Shown piece by piece: positions 7,804 to 18,700 of a DNA stretch of 64,000 nt. How positions within the stretch are numbered: position 1 is the first letter of the stretch; every line of letters starts with the position of its first letter. The DNA is from Candidatus Uabimicrobium amorphum (GTDB taxonomy: Bacteria; Planctomycetota; Uabimicrobiia; Uabimicrobiales; Uabimicrobiaceae): contig NZ_AP019860.1 in NCBI RefSeq assembly GCF_009002475.1, positions 5,408,501-5,472,500 on the forward strand. The letters run 5' to 3'. The translations under genes and the position numbers were made by a program. The notes under the pieces were generated by a model. It was given only the letters and a program-made list of their open reading frames with translations, made no database searches and was not told the origin of the DNA.

Positions 7804-9972
7804 TTACTTCATATTCTCTATCCACAAACGCATAATTTCTAGCGCATCTTCGTCAACACGCGAAGTACCAATTGGTGGCATTTGTGTTTCGTGGTGGCGG
7901 GAAGCAATGCGTTGAAAAAGTATTGATTTTTGCGGCTGTCCGCGAAAGATGATGCGTGCGTCGGGAATACCCAAATCACCATTTTGTGGAGGTAAATCTA
8001 TGGCCTTCATGTCTTTGGTTTTGGTTTTCCAACGAAAATCTAAAGCCGTAGGCGCGGAGCTATTGGGCTGATGGCACATGGCACAATTCGCCGCTAAGTA
8101 AGCGCGGGCACGTTTTTCGATAGATGCGCTGGTGTCTTTGGGGTCCGGCATCTGTGGTAGTTTCGTCGGCGGTGGAGTGTTTTGGGTAAATAATTGTATG
8201 TGATTTAGCGTACGCATTTGATTGTCGACAACTTCGGAACCTGGGTAGCGAAACGAGCTGTTGATTTGTGTTGTGCGCAGTCCAAGTACACCGCCGCTTG
8301 CTTTTGTATGGCATTGTACACACTGGCTGCGGCTTGGGAAAAGATGCTGTATTTTTTGTGGAACACCATTGGCATCGACGATGTCAAACTCTTTGGTTTT
8401 GCCACCAGTGAGAAGTTGGGCATCTGTACCTTCTTCGTTCCACTCATAAGAAAAACCGTACCACTGTTCGCCTTTTTTGTACATGAGACGTGTTTCAATG
8501 CGCTTGCGACTATTTTCGGGATCTTGCTCATCGGTAACTAACTCAAAATTTTTGATGAGTACTGTTTTTTGTGGAAAATTCCAGCCATTGTCATTGGGTT
8601 GTACTTGTTCGAGGTGAGGGATTGCCATGAAGCGCTGTTTGTGCATGCCGTCGGTCCACAACTGTGAAACTGGCTTGTAGGGAAGTATTCCCAAATGTGT
8701 TTGATCAACGCCCTTACCTGCTTGTAAAAGTGCGGGAATATCACTGAGTTTATTAGGGAAACCATTGCCACGTTGGGCGGCAAATGTGTATATTTGTCCT
8801 GACAAATCAACGACATAGACTTCTCCGTTGTTGGTTTGGGCAAAACTTGCGATGCTCACCCATGAGTTACGCACTAGTTCAAAAGGGCCATCTACCTTGT
8901 TTCCATCATAGCGAAGTCCCCAAATGTTCCCACTACCATAGTCACCGTAAACATACATACCGTAAAGTGAAGGTATGGAATTTCCGTAGTAAACATAGCC
9001 ACCTGTGACACTGTATCCTTGCGATCTTCCATAAGATGCGATGGGCTTGATGAGACCTTTGGTGTTGCAGTTGGGCTTTTTAAAGCAACGATCTCCCTCC
9101 ATGATACGCCATCCGTAGTTTCCTCCCGGAACAATTACGTCGATTTCTTCTACCGAGCCTTGTCCTACATCACCGACAAACAAGTAGTTCATTTCGCGAT
9201 CGAAACTAAATCGCCATGGATTGCGTAAACCGTAAGCGTAGATTTCTTTTTTCGTCAAATTTCCCGCAGGACCTTTGGCATAAAAAGGGTTATGGCGTGG
9301 AATACGATACTTTCTACCTTTATCTGGTGTGGAGCGCACATCAATACGCAAGATATTACCCAATAAAGAAGTGGTATCTTGCCCGCTGTTCAGTGGATCA
9401 CCTCCCGAACCTCCATCTCCCAAACCAATATAGAGTAGGTTATCAGGTCCAAAAGCGATCATACCACCGTTGTGATTACTGTATGGCTGTGGTATTTCAA
9501 TGATGACTTCTTCACTGGCAGGACTGGCACTGTTTTGTTGTGCCGTAAAGCGCGAAACGCGCGATGTACCTGGATTGTGTTTTATCCACGAGTAGTACAC
9601 GTAAAATTTGCCGTTGTTTTGGTAATTCGGATCTAAAGCCATACTCAATAGACCCTGTTCCCCTCGGCTGCGTACTTTACTGGTGATGTCTAAAAAAACT
9701 TTGGCCTTGGCAAAGTTGTCCTCTTTGGACAAATATACAATACGTCCTTTTTTTTCGACGACATAAATGCGACCATTGTGGTCTTCTGTCATAAATACAG
9801 GCTGCGTAAACGTTGCCGAGTTGAAAACTTGCTTTAATTGTAAGGCACCAGGATTTTTTTGCGGGATATCGTTGATGAGAATGGCCTCATTCGCCGTACG
9901 CGATTCTATTCCGTAGGGTTGTGCATATGCGACACCTATGATTACCAACCATAGAAAGAAATAGAGTTTCAT
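7804..9972 (-). CDS. Secreted PQQ-type sugar dehydrogenase fused to a dihaem-type cytochrome c region
   Basis: The 722-residue protein starts with a signal peptide (cut after VAYA) and ATG 9972 sits eight bases after a perfect AGGAGG. Residues about 45-400 are a glucose/sorbosone-dehydrogenase six-bladed propeller (GEQGLLSMALDPNY, NHNGGMIAFGPD, YAYGLRNPWRFSFD), the fold that binds PQQ in soluble glucose dehydrogenases and also occurs in HHIP. The C-terminal third has two CxxCH sites, C551-H555 and C630-H634, attaching haem c. The likely role is periplasmic oxidation of a sugar or polyol with electrons passed to the built-in cytochrome. The substrate is unknown. It looks monocistronic. Confidence 0.88.
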   Translation of the reverse strand: MKLYFFLWLVIIGVAYAQPYGIESRTANEAILINDIPQKNPGALQLKQVFNSATFTQPVFMTEDHNGRIYVVEKKGRIVYLSKEDNFAKAKVFLDITSKVRSRGEQGLLSMALDPNYQNNGKFYVYYSWIKHNPGTSRVSRFTAQQNSASPASEEVIIEIPQPYSNHNGGMIAFGPDNLLYIGLGDGGSGGDPLNSGQDTTSLLGNILRIDVRSTPDKGRKYRIPRHNPFYAKGPAGNLTKKEIYAYGLRNPWRFSFDREMNYLFVGDVGQGSVEEIDVIVPGGNYGWRIMEGDRCFKKPNCNTKGLIKPIASYGRSQGYSVTGGYVYYGNSIPSLYGMYVYGDYGSGNIWGLRYDGNKVDGPFELVRNSWVSIASFAQTNNGEVYVVDLSGQIYTFAAQRGNGFPNKLSDIPALLQAGKGVDQTHLGILPYKPVSQLWTDGMHKQRFMAIPHLEQVQPNDNGWNFPQKTVLIKNFELVTDEQDPENSRKRIETRLMYKKGEQWYGFSYEWNEEGTDAQLLTGGKTKEFDIVDANGVPQKIQHLFPSRSQCVQCHTKASGGVLGLRTTQINSSFRYPGSEVVDNQMRTLNHIQLFTQNTPPPTKLPQMPDPKDTSASIEKRARAYLAANCAMCHQPNSSAPTALDFRWKTKTKDMKAIDLPPQNGDLGIPDARIIFRGQPQKSILFQRIASRHHETQMPPIGTSRVDEDALEIMRLWIENMK

Positions 9973-10138
9973 CGTGACCTCCTATATAGTTTTGAATGTG
10001 AAAATATATGTATCAATGTTACCAAAAATATGTGCGAGATAGTATGATAAATCTATATATGTGTGTTTGTGGATTTTTATGTACCTCAGTGAAAGTTGAT
10101 AAAGGTAAGTTTTTTAGAATAAAAAATATGGAGGGAGC

Positions 10139-11515
10139 ATGCGCAAAGAAGAGCAAATCGCAAGAGATCTATATGAATTTTTAAAGTCGCAATGTGAAAC
10201 TTGTGTGGAAGTCGCTATCGAAGGGGCAGGTGTACATTGGCATGTGGAGGCACAATACAAAAATCGTCGTTGTCGTATACATTGTATGTATTACGACAAT
10301 ATGGACGGTTTATGGCTTGGCATGCGTGGCAATGCGCATTTACGAGGTAGCACGAACGACACGCCTCAGATAACGCATCGTGGAGTGGAGTATTTGATCT
10401 CATTTCATGATAACGACGACCGCATATGCGAGGGGCGGACATATGATTACAATTCCATTTATGGATGCATTCGTGGGTGGATTATCGCGTGCGAAAGTCG
10501 CGAAAAATTGTACGAAAAATTTGACTTTATCGACAAGAATACTCGGACATTAAAGGCGTTGGGAAAGCAAATCGATGCTAGTCAAAAGCGACGGGGTTCT
10601 AAATGGAGAACTTGCTTTGAACCTTCGTATACAGGAGATGTGGGCGTTGAACTGTGGGTATACGCGCAGCGTTATTCTTGCCGGATTTGTACTACCCCTA
10701 GCAATACGATTCGCTGCTCGTTTTTCATAAATGCGACTTTGCTTGCTTCACAAGACTCTACAATAGAAGATATAGAAACTAGTGTTTATCTGTGGACAGA
10801 TCAACAAATAACGTTGGATAAACTACAACAGAAATTTCCGCAACTACAAATACGTGATTTCGCTAGGGTTTTTGAACGCGGAGATTATTCGGATTGGCAT
10901 TGGCAAAACGTTTTACAACAAGCACGAAGTGGCGATGAAGTTTTGGAATACTACTTGCCTATTTTGGAAGAAATTGTCGTACGTCCAGAGATAAAATGTT
11001 TTTTCTCTTTCACCAGTCTTAATAGGCTTTGCTTTTCGCGTTGTTCACATTATCCGTTTATGACAGAAGGTTTACCAGTGTTGTTTCCTACGCAAGAAGG
11101 TTGCTTTGCGCATTGTGGAGAGTATAGTATTTGCGGTAATTACGAGGTGATATGCAATTTTTTGTCAGAGCATTTAGAGCGTCTGGCACAACCAGCACCT
11201 TTTGTCGGAACCATTCGCCAATTTTTCATATCTCCACTGAACAAGGCGTTGGAAAAACTTCATAGCGATGTGCGTATGGAACATGTACAACAAAATCAGT
11301 GGAGTCGCGTGCAGGCCGCAAAAAATAATTATCGTTGTGGGTTGGAAATTTACGAAGAGGAAGAGAATCTTTATGGCATCTATTTTAGTAAAGATGATAG
11401 TGAAATAGCGCTTGGGCGTTTTGCTTCCGTTGATGCAACTGCCGTTGCAATAAACAAATGGTTAAATCATGGAAGCCTTCCACCACAAGCGCAAGATCTG
11501 AAGGATTTAGTTTGA
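10139..11515 (+). CDS. Hypothetical cytoplasmic protein
   Basis: A 458-residue soluble protein with strong SD GGAGGGA before ATG 10139. It is rich in Cys (about 20), Arg and aromatic residues and has no signal or membrane segment. The first 120 residues (VAIEGAGVHWHVEAQYKNRR and so on) and a later segment near 390-440 (CGLEIYEEEENLYGIYFS) both look like short beta-rich modules, possibly repeats. I do not recognise a family. It is transcribed divergently from the sugar-dehydrogenase gene and ends at a hairpin facing the next gene. Confidence 0.65.
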   Translation: MRKEEQIARDLYEFLKSQCETCVEVAIEGAGVHWHVEAQYKNRRCRIHCMYYDNMDGLWLGMRGNAHLRGSTNDTPQITHRGVEYLISFHDNDDRICEGRTYDYNSIYGCIRGWIIACESREKLYEKFDFIDKNTRTLKALGKQIDASQKRRGSKWRTCFEPSYTGDVGVELWVYAQRYSCRICTTPSNTIRCSFFINATLLASQDSTIEDIETSVYLWTDQQITLDKLQQKFPQLQIRDFARVFERGDYSDWHWQNVLQQARSGDEVLEYYLPILEEIVVRPEIKCFFSFTSLNRLCFSRCSHYPFMTEGLPVLFPTQEGCFAHCGEYSICGNYEVICNFLSEHLERLAQPAPFVGTIRQFFISPLNKALEKLHSDVRMEHVQQNQWSRVQAAKNNYRCGLEIYEEEENLYGIYFSKDDSEIALGRFASVDATAVAINKWLNHGSLPPQAQDLKDLV

Positions 11516-11524
11516 GACTTCATC

Positions 11525-11578
11525 GTAGTTGTGACCACCGTGAAAATACCTAGTTGACTTGGCCGTAGTCACAGCTAC
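11525..11578. terminator. Imperfect hairpin between converging genes
   Basis: GTAGTTGTGAC (11525-11535) pairs with GTCACAGCTAC (11568-11578) with one wobble pair across a 32-base loop. The position between converging genes suggests a bidirectional terminator. The large loop keeps confidence low. Confidence 0.35.
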
Positions 11579-11597
11579 AATTGTCATAACCTTCAGA

Positions 11598-12872
11598 TTA
11601 TTCGGAAATGATTTCTAAGGCAGGCATTGATTTTTTTGGGTAGCACAGCAGCTCTGCTTGGGTGTTACCGTGTATTTGCCAAAGAATTTCGGTATTGGTG
11701 TCAGTGACCTCTTCTTCCTCACCATTTTTGTCATTAAAGCGTTTCGCCCAGTAGCCTAGTATACCAACTAAAAATACAAAACTGGTGATCCAGCAAAATC
11801 CACTGAGCAAATGAATGGTATCGTGTAAGGTAAGATAAGAAAATATTGTGAAATCACCTGTTAGCCCCATTTGCGCAGATTTGTCTAGCATTTGCAAAAA
11901 TGTTTTTCCAAGCAAATATAGAGTAACGGCGTAAATCGTAAAAATCTGTCCTTGTTGAAATGCCAGCCATTTTCCTGTCGAGTCAAAATGTTCTTTTATT
12001 CTTTTTTCTGATGTGAGTTTGAGAGCCACAGGACTGATTTCAAATTTTTCAATAGGTTGTCTCTCGGAGTCTTGTTGGCGATAGAAGACTTCTACGGCTT
12101 CGGTAAAATGAGAGGCTTCGTTTAAAGTAGCTTTTTCCACCATTTCGCGAAACATCGGAACGGTAAATAGGGCAATATTTAGACCAATACCAAGTGAAAA
12201 GATAGCAAAGGCATAATTGCTCGTTTGCGCAGTTGTGGATGGCGACCACAGTTGATAGACTTCATAACCTACCATAATGGGCATTAACGCAAGGAAGACT
12301 CCATAACCTTTGCGATAAATCTTACCTAAGGTAGATATCTTTTGTCCATCTTTTGTTGTGGAATGTTGCAATTCCAGTTCGTTGGTTTTTACCATTCCCG
12401 CGTAGTTGCGAAACAAGATCAAACTCGCCGCTGCCATCGGAACAAACCCCACGATGATTCCTGTGGTGAAATAGCTCCATTGTAACCATTGTCCAACCCA
12501 AAAGCCGCCCACAAAAAAAATAGCCATCGCAACAAAAGTATTGGTTTGTGCAATGAACAACGCGATGGTGAGCACAATACACATATTTTGTAGAAAATCT
12601 TGCCAGGAACTATGAGAATAAAGAAAAATTTGCAGAAGAAATGCCGCAAGTACAAATAAAATAAGAGCCATGAGCAGTTTCGGGCGATATGTGGTGTAGT
12701 CGTAGAGTTTTGAGAGTTGTGTAAAACGAAAGCGCGCTAACTGATCTTTTGGCGGCAGGGGGTTGATGATGTCTACTGGTACGAGTAGCCAGGTTTTTTT
12801 TATGGAATTAAAGACAAAAGCAATGGTAACACCCAGAGCAAGAGAAACAATGAGTATCGTTATTCCTATCAT
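11598..12872 (-). CDS. Polytopic membrane protein, unknown function
   Basis: A 424-residue protein with about eight to nine hydrophobic helices: about 2-22, 65-88, 98-120, 122-150, 195-212, 222-245, 315-330 and 355-378. A soluble loop near 250-305 is charged. The C-terminal tail has an acidic GEEEEV segment. I do not recognise a transporter signature. It is on the same strand as the large gene upstream, 97 bases away, and could share its transcript, but there is no functional link in the sequence. Confidence 0.65.
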   Translation of the reverse strand: MIGITILIVSLALGVTIAFVFNSIKKTWLLVPVDIINPLPPKDQLARFRFTQLSKLYDYTTYRPKLLMALILFVLAAFLLQIFLYSHSSWQDFLQNMCIVLTIALFIAQTNTFVAMAIFFVGGFWVGQWLQWSYFTTGIIVGFVPMAAASLILFRNYAGMVKTNELELQHSTTKDGQKISTLGKIYRKGYGVFLALMPIMVGYEVYQLWSPSTTAQTSNYAFAIFSLGIGLNIALFTVPMFREMVEKATLNEASHFTEAVEVFYRQQDSERQPIEKFEISPVALKLTSEKRIKEHFDSTGKWLAFQQGQIFTIYAVTLYLLGKTFLQMLDKSAQMGLTGDFTIFSYLTLHDTIHLLSGFCWITSFVFLVGILGYWAKRFNDKNGEEEEVTDTNTEILWQIHGNTQAELLCYPKKSMPALEIISE

Positions 12873-12969
12873 AATATTCTTTCTATATTTGATTGCTTAA
12901 ATAACGGACTTTGTGTGATTACGATTTTTCTACAATACCATAATAGATTTAGAAGATAAAGCGGTCGTT

Positions 12970-15657
12970 CTATATTTGAAATTGATAGCGTAGCTTTTTT
13001 TGCAGTTGATAGCGTAGCCAAAAGTCTTTTTGGCTACGCATAAATAGCTGCTTCTCTTGTAAGGGCATGTTCATTTTATTTGTCTTGTAATAGCGTTTTA
13101 CTTCTTTCATTACCAAGCGCTCAAGCTCTAGAAGATGGTATGGGTGCGGCATTTTTGTTTTATGCATTTGTTGACAGGTGCGCAGTATTTCTTGTGGAGT
13201 TAGCTGCAAGCGTGGTTTTACCAACATTTGAATTAGACGTTGTAGATTTTGGCGGCAGGCAATGATACTCTGATCGAGATCTGCGTAATGATGATTTTTG
13301 ACGCCATATTGCTCTATGATGTTTTTTTCGCAAAGTTGTATGGCAACGCCGTCGACTTTATTGTCTAGTAGGCGTACTGTACGGCGATAGGCAAGTAGGA
13401 AGTCAAGATACATTGTTTGTAGCTCGCTGTGGCAATATTTCATATGAAAAGTGATGATCCACCAATCTTTCCACATGGCGATAAATTCGAGTGGATTAGG
13501 TAAAAAACTCCATAAAAAATCCTTCCATGTTTTTTGGGCAAATTGCATGGTCTCTTTCCTATTGAGAAAATTAAGATCGCGTTTCATGCAATCCAACCTT
13601 TCGCGTAGCTCGATTAAGTATTTCAAAGGAAAATTCTCACAGAGTTCACTTTGTGGTTGGTTCCACAGAAACAACTGGCAAATTTCGTGGCGTGCTTTTT
13701 CGATTTCATTACACAAGTCGCTGACTTCGGTTCCGGCTTTTGTACGGAGTATTTTTCTACGGATAGAGCGCATGGTACGCCATGTACTGAATATTTGCGT
13801 TACATAGTTGGCGATCCATTGCACCATGTTATCCATCGCGTAAGCTAGCAACAGAAAGCGCAGACCTATGGTAAGTTGTACAGTTTTCATTAACATTTTC
13901 GATTTGGCAAATATGCGTTCGGTGACCCCGGGTATTCCCGCTTGTTCGCTGAGAAATACCTCGAAAATGGGAACGTCGTTTTTCTGCGCCTTGCTCTTTT
14001 GCTTTGCGATCCAAGTGTGTAAGATTTTCTGTCTAGATTTACGGCCGGAAGTACGTCGCTTAATTTTTAAACTTGTGATTTTAGATGTGGCCACTTTTTT
14101 TCTAGTTTTACTTGGAGGCGTTGGTAAAGTTGTGTCAAAAGGTCGATGTTCTGTGGGAGGCATGGCTCCAAGTGTGGGAAAAGGCTTTTCCTTAGAGCGC
14201 CTTGAGGTAGGTGTCGCTGGAAAAGTAATTTTTGAAGAGGGAGGTTGAATTTCAAAAGTTTCATCAGGCCCTGGTGGTGGGGAAAAATAGTCCGTTTCCA
14301 AGTCCGTTTTATTTTCGAAAGACTGCTCTGTGTTTATTTGCTCCCAGTCCCATTCTTGGGTAAAGGCGTTTTTGGCGTGATCAACATCCATATCGTCCGC
14401 GGGAATATCTATGCTCGGACCTTCTGCCTGTGAAAAATCGAATATGGGAGGCTGCTCTTCAAAGTCAAACAAACTGTCTTTGCTGAGAGATGCACCTGCG
14501 AAGGGGTCTTGCGTTTCTATGTCTTTGTCTAGAAATACATCTGTAAATGGGTCTTGCGCTTCTAGATCATCGCGCTTTGGCTCTTCTGCTTCTATGATTA
14601 GTTTGCTATCTATGATGGATTTCAACTCGTCGTCATCTAGTTTCTCGACCTCGAATGCTACTTCGTCGCGTTCTTCGATTGCCATGAAGGACGCCAACTC
14701 CTCGCTATCTAATTCTTCCGCTTCGAGGACAATCTCTGTATCAAGGATGTCGCTTTCTAAAATAGTTTTCGCTTTCTCTACAGATTCTCTTAAAGAAATG
14801 GCTTCGCGAGACGATAGTCCTATGAACTCACACTTTTCTTCTAGCGAAAATTTATGATGGCAAAAATCAGCGTATCTGTAGTCGCATATGAGTTCTTGCC
14901 AGGTGGTATATACCGAAGCAAACAAACACAGCTCTTTCATTTGTGGAGAAAGATTGGTGAAAATAACAAGGGGAACTTCATCGTGCGTGTCAATATGCAA
15001 AATGGTCGTGTATTCTAATGATACGACAATAGCACCGCGAAAAGAGTCTGGTTGTTTTTCTGCACACGCCGCAATTAATTCCCGTAAAGACCATTCGCCG
15101 CGTGGAATAAGTAGCTGTAATTGTTCCGCGCACCACTTTACATGTGTGTATATCTGTAGGTTTGTTTGCGGAGTGCTCGACGTATTGTTCATGTGTTTTT
15201 TTAAAAAGTTGTTGATAAAGTGATTGGGGGAGTTTTCTAAACATGCAAGAATACTTTGTTCTATGTCTTTTTGTATTTGCGACGTGCAAGGTGTTTTGCG
15301 CATTAGTGTATGACGCAAAATAGCACGGTGGGTATAGTTTTTTGTGGCAGTCTGTAGTTTGTAAAGCGTCGTTTTTACATCCAATTGTAAAGAACACCAC
15401 TGTTGTTTTTCGAGTAAAGCACGGAAATACTTGAGCAAGAAACTGTGTGGATTTTGCATAATTTTTTGTACAAAGGCGATGTCTGGCCCCCATTGTACTA
15501 AAATACTCACAATTCCCTCGCGAATAAACACGTCTTTGTTGTCTAACGCTTCTACAAGAGAAATGAAATCCTTGCTTTGCTCTACATAACTTTTTATTTC
15601 GTATAGCGTATCATGTCTTTTATGTATGTAGCGTTTTGTTAATGTATTTACATCCAT
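12970..15657 (-). CDS. Large hypothetical protein with acidic low-complexity middle
   Basis: An 895-residue protein from ATG 15657. A GTG at 15717 would add 20 residues encoded by a palindromic element and lacks a properly spaced SD, so the shorter start is preferred. The N-terminal 270 residues are helical. Residues about 300-450 are Glu/Asp-rich with repeated QDPF motifs (QDPFTDVF, QDPFAGAS). A Pro/Ser-rich and then strongly basic stretch follows (KIKRRTSGRKSRQK). The C-terminal 350 residues are helical with Trp-rich segments. No signal peptide or confident membrane helix. It directly follows the NRPS gene on the same strand, but no biosynthetic domain is visible. Confidence 0.65.
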   Translation of the reverse strand: MDVNTLTKRYIHKRHDTLYEIKSYVEQSKDFISLVEALDNKDVFIREGIVSILVQWGPDIAFVQKIMQNPHSFLLKYFRALLEKQQWCSLQLDVKTTLYKLQTATKNYTHRAILRHTLMRKTPCTSQIQKDIEQSILACLENSPNHFINNFLKKHMNNTSSTPQTNLQIYTHVKWCAEQLQLLIPRGEWSLRELIAACAEKQPDSFRGAIVVSLEYTTILHIDTHDEVPLVIFTNLSPQMKELCLFASVYTTWQELICDYRYADFCHHKFSLEEKCEFIGLSSREAISLRESVEKAKTILESDILDTEIVLEAEELDSEELASFMAIEERDEVAFEVEKLDDDELKSIIDSKLIIEAEEPKRDDLEAQDPFTDVFLDKDIETQDPFAGASLSKDSLFDFEEQPPIFDFSQAEGPSIDIPADDMDVDHAKNAFTQEWDWEQINTEQSFENKTDLETDYFSPPPGPDETFEIQPPSSKITFPATPTSRRSKEKPFPTLGAMPPTEHRPFDTTLPTPPSKTRKKVATSKITSLKIKRRTSGRKSRQKILHTWIAKQKSKAQKNDVPIFEVFLSEQAGIPGVTERIFAKSKMLMKTVQLTIGLRFLLLAYAMDNMVQWIANYVTQIFSTWRTMRSIRRKILRTKAGTEVSDLCNEIEKARHEICQLFLWNQPQSELCENFPLKYLIELRERLDCMKRDLNFLNRKETMQFAQKTWKDFLWSFLPNPLEFIAMWKDWWIITFHMKYCHSELQTMYLDFLLAYRRTVRLLDNKVDGVAIQLCEKNIIEQYGVKNHHYADLDQSIIACRQNLQRLIQMLVKPRLQLTPQEILRTCQQMHKTKMPHPYHLLELERLVMKEVKRYYKTNKMNMPLQEKQLFMRSQKDFWLRYQLQKKLRYQFQI

Positions 15658-15678
15658 AGTATTTACCGTTTTGATTTG

Positions 15679-15721
15679 GGGCGTGTCATCAATTAAAGTT
15701 TGTTTAATCGATGACACGCCC
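15679..15721. repeat. 43-base palindrome related to the MITE ends at 54.7-55.0 kb
   Basis: Nineteen-base arms (15679-15697 and 15703-15721, one mismatch) enclose the loop GTTTG. The outer arms GGGCGTGTCATC/GATGACACGCCC match the terminal inverted repeats of the two 158-bp elements at 54685-55003. TA follows on the right, TG precedes on the left. It spans the NRPS stop codon (15704-15706) and the possible GTG start of the next gene, so it now codes for the last NRPS residues. It could also form a terminator or attenuator hairpin. Confidence 0.8.
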
Positions 15722-18700
15722 TAGATAATCTTGAACAATTTCACTAGTTTTTTCTGCAAAATATGAGCGTGTTACGTCGCTGTGGATTGTTCCCGGAAGT
15801 TTGTGTACCTTAACATTTGGGGCGACTTGTCGTAAACGTTTTTCTGCGTAATCACCCTGCTGTTTTTCCGAACGTATGTACACCAGTACACCATTGTAAG
15901 GTTGTGGTTTGTATCGATCTCGTATGGTGCGTAGTTGTGCACGCATTTTTTTGCGTAGTTTGGTGCGCGGATCAGTAAGTTTTTTTATCTTACGCTTTAT
16001 ACTGAGGCCACACATTATTTTTTTGATTTTTTGCGCAACGAAATGCATGTCGCCCGAGCATACATGTTGCCAAAATTTTACTAGTTTTTGCAAGCGCTTT
16101 TTTTTACGGCGCTTTTTGTCTTGGTGCAATTGTTGCGACTTGTAGTTTTCCATCCCAGGGATATTGATGGTATCCATCATAAAGACGAGTTTCACGGCAT
16201 CTCCACGTTGTTGTAGTTGTCTTGCGAGTTCAAAAGCAACTATTCCACCAAGGCACATTCCACCGATAACGTACGGGCCATGCGCTTGAATAGTTTTTAT
16301 TTTCTCACAGTGGTAACGAGCGGTGTCCTCAATAGATGTATCTGCGGGTAAATCATGAGTACGTATGGCATATGCCGTTTTTTTCCCGTCGAGACAGTGA
16401 GATAAATGTTGGTAACAAATGGGGTCGACGTTTGCCGCATGAACGAGAAATATACCGTGTCCACGTAACTTTGCATTCATCGGAATGATGGATTGCTGCA
16501 ATGTTGTATGAATTTGAGGGACGATAGTGACGAAATCATGGATTGTTGGATGAGTGAGTAGGACCGACAAGGGGAGTTTTTCATGATCATCACTTGCAAA
16601 GCCAAAAAGCGGGCGCATTTGACTTACGGCGTGTACGGCGAGTAGAGAGTGTCCGCCAAGAGCAAAGAAGTCATCGTGAATCCCAATATTTTTTACTTGT
16701 AAAATATCTTGCCAAATGTCACAAAGTTTTTTTTCTATATCGTTGCGTGGTGCAGCGGATTTTGTTGCTGTGAAGTCGAAGTTTTCTATTTCCGCCAAAG
16801 CCTTCTTATCTATTTTGCCACTGGCGTTTAAGGGCAATGCTTCACGGAGAACAAAATGCGAAGGAACCATGTATGAAGGGAGTTTTTCTCGGACAAAGTT
16901 TTTGATCTCGTCCACACACAGTGATGTATTGGTGACAACATAGCTGACAAGAAAGGATTTAGCGTTATGTTGATAATGTACTACCGCAGTTTCAACAACT
17001 TTTGGGTGTTCTCTAATTGTTATTTCTATTTCGCCTAGCTCGACGCGAATACCGCGAATTTTAACTTGTGAATCTTTTCTACCCATGAACATAATTTGCC
17101 CATCGGCGCGCATGTAGCCCATATCTCCGGTACGATATGTGCGTTTTTCTTTGTTTGGCGAATTATTCAGAAAAGTTTGGGCATTGAGTTGCGGACGCCG
17201 CCAATACTCCAAAGCGACGTGTGGACTTTTGATGGCAATTTCTCCATACAATTCAGTGGGGCGCTGTTGTGCATCGAGAAGTACAATATCCGTGTCTTCA
17301 ACGGGATAGCCTACTGCCACAGTGTTTTGGGGGATTGGTGTGTGATGATAAATGAAATTTTGCAAAGTAACCGTCGATTCTGTTGGTCCCAAGCCGTTGA
17401 CAAAAATACAATGTTCCTCAAAATGTTTTTTGTAGGAATCGACATCTTCTTTACGAACTTCTTCTCCTCCGAGAACAACGAAGCGCAGATCAGGAAAATG
17501 TTGGTGTTCTTGGATGGTTTTGACAAAGTGACGGTATATCGTTGGCGTTGAGTGGTAAATAGTAATTTTATTGTCTATAATCCATGTCGCTAGATCTTCA
17601 ATGCTGTCATTACGTAAATCGAAAAGATATAGAGTAGCACCATTGAGAAGAGCGGCAAAAATATCCATAATAGAGGCATCAAAATGATAACCTGCGACCA
17701 TCAACAAGCGATCCGTATGTGTTATTTTCAAGTTATTGGTATAGTTGCGGATGAAGTGTAAAATATTACGATGATTTTGCACAACACCTTTGGGAGTGCC
17801 TGTAGAACCAGAAGTGTATAGAAGATAGGCAATATGGTCTGGGGATACTTTGTGGTTGATCGTGACGTTGTTGTCTTGTATCGTGAGATTGTCGAAATTG
17901 AAGACGACGGTATCGTTGTTTGCCAACAACTGTGCTTGCGGCAAATGGTTCGTTTCGGTGACAATGGCGCGAACATTAGCATCCTCCACAATAAATTGCT
18001 GACGTTGGCTAAAAACAGGCTCCAGGGGAACATATGTTTTCCCCGCGGCAACGACACCCAGTATTGCTGCGATCATGGATAAATTATGGGAAAATAGTAA
18101 TGCGACTTGCGCTGTATTTTCGCCGAGACATTGTTGTAGTTGTAAAGCTAGGTGACACGATAATGCGTAGATTTCTTGATACGTGTGGTACTCATGGTTT
18201 GAAAATACGGCATGGTGGCTACCGTGTTGATTTACTTTTTGTGTATAGCGTTGAAAAATGGACTGTTGGATCTGTTTTTTGGCAAACGTAATGAACTCTT
18301 TTGTCTCCGGGACGGAGAGTAGTTGTTGCGCTCGATTTTTTTGATACTGTTGTTGTTCGTATTGCCCAAAAATCTGAAGCTGTGCTATTTTTTGTTGCGG
18401 ATGGCGTACAATACTGTTTAGTAGTTGCAAAAAATGTCTGGTCATTCGTTCTATCGTGGCAAGTGAAAACAAGTCGCGGCTATAGCGAAAAGTAATTTGT
18501 AGCGCATCTTGTTGCCTTATGTAGAGTGTCAAGTCGAATTTTGTGGTATCCATTTTACGCTTGTAGTTGCTTGTTTGTAAGCCAATAAATTCTGAACCGC
18601 TTAGTTTCGCGTCATCTAGCATATTAACCATCACTTGAAAAATGGGATTGCGGCTCATGTCCCGTACTGGATTTACATCTTCTACTAGTTGCTCAAAAGG

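Noticed and set aside
14411..14857. Ser-rich 148-codon frame on the plus strand
   Set aside because: Antisense shadow of the acidic Glu/Asp-rich region of the large protein at 12970-15657; Ser runs mirror Asp/Glu codons.
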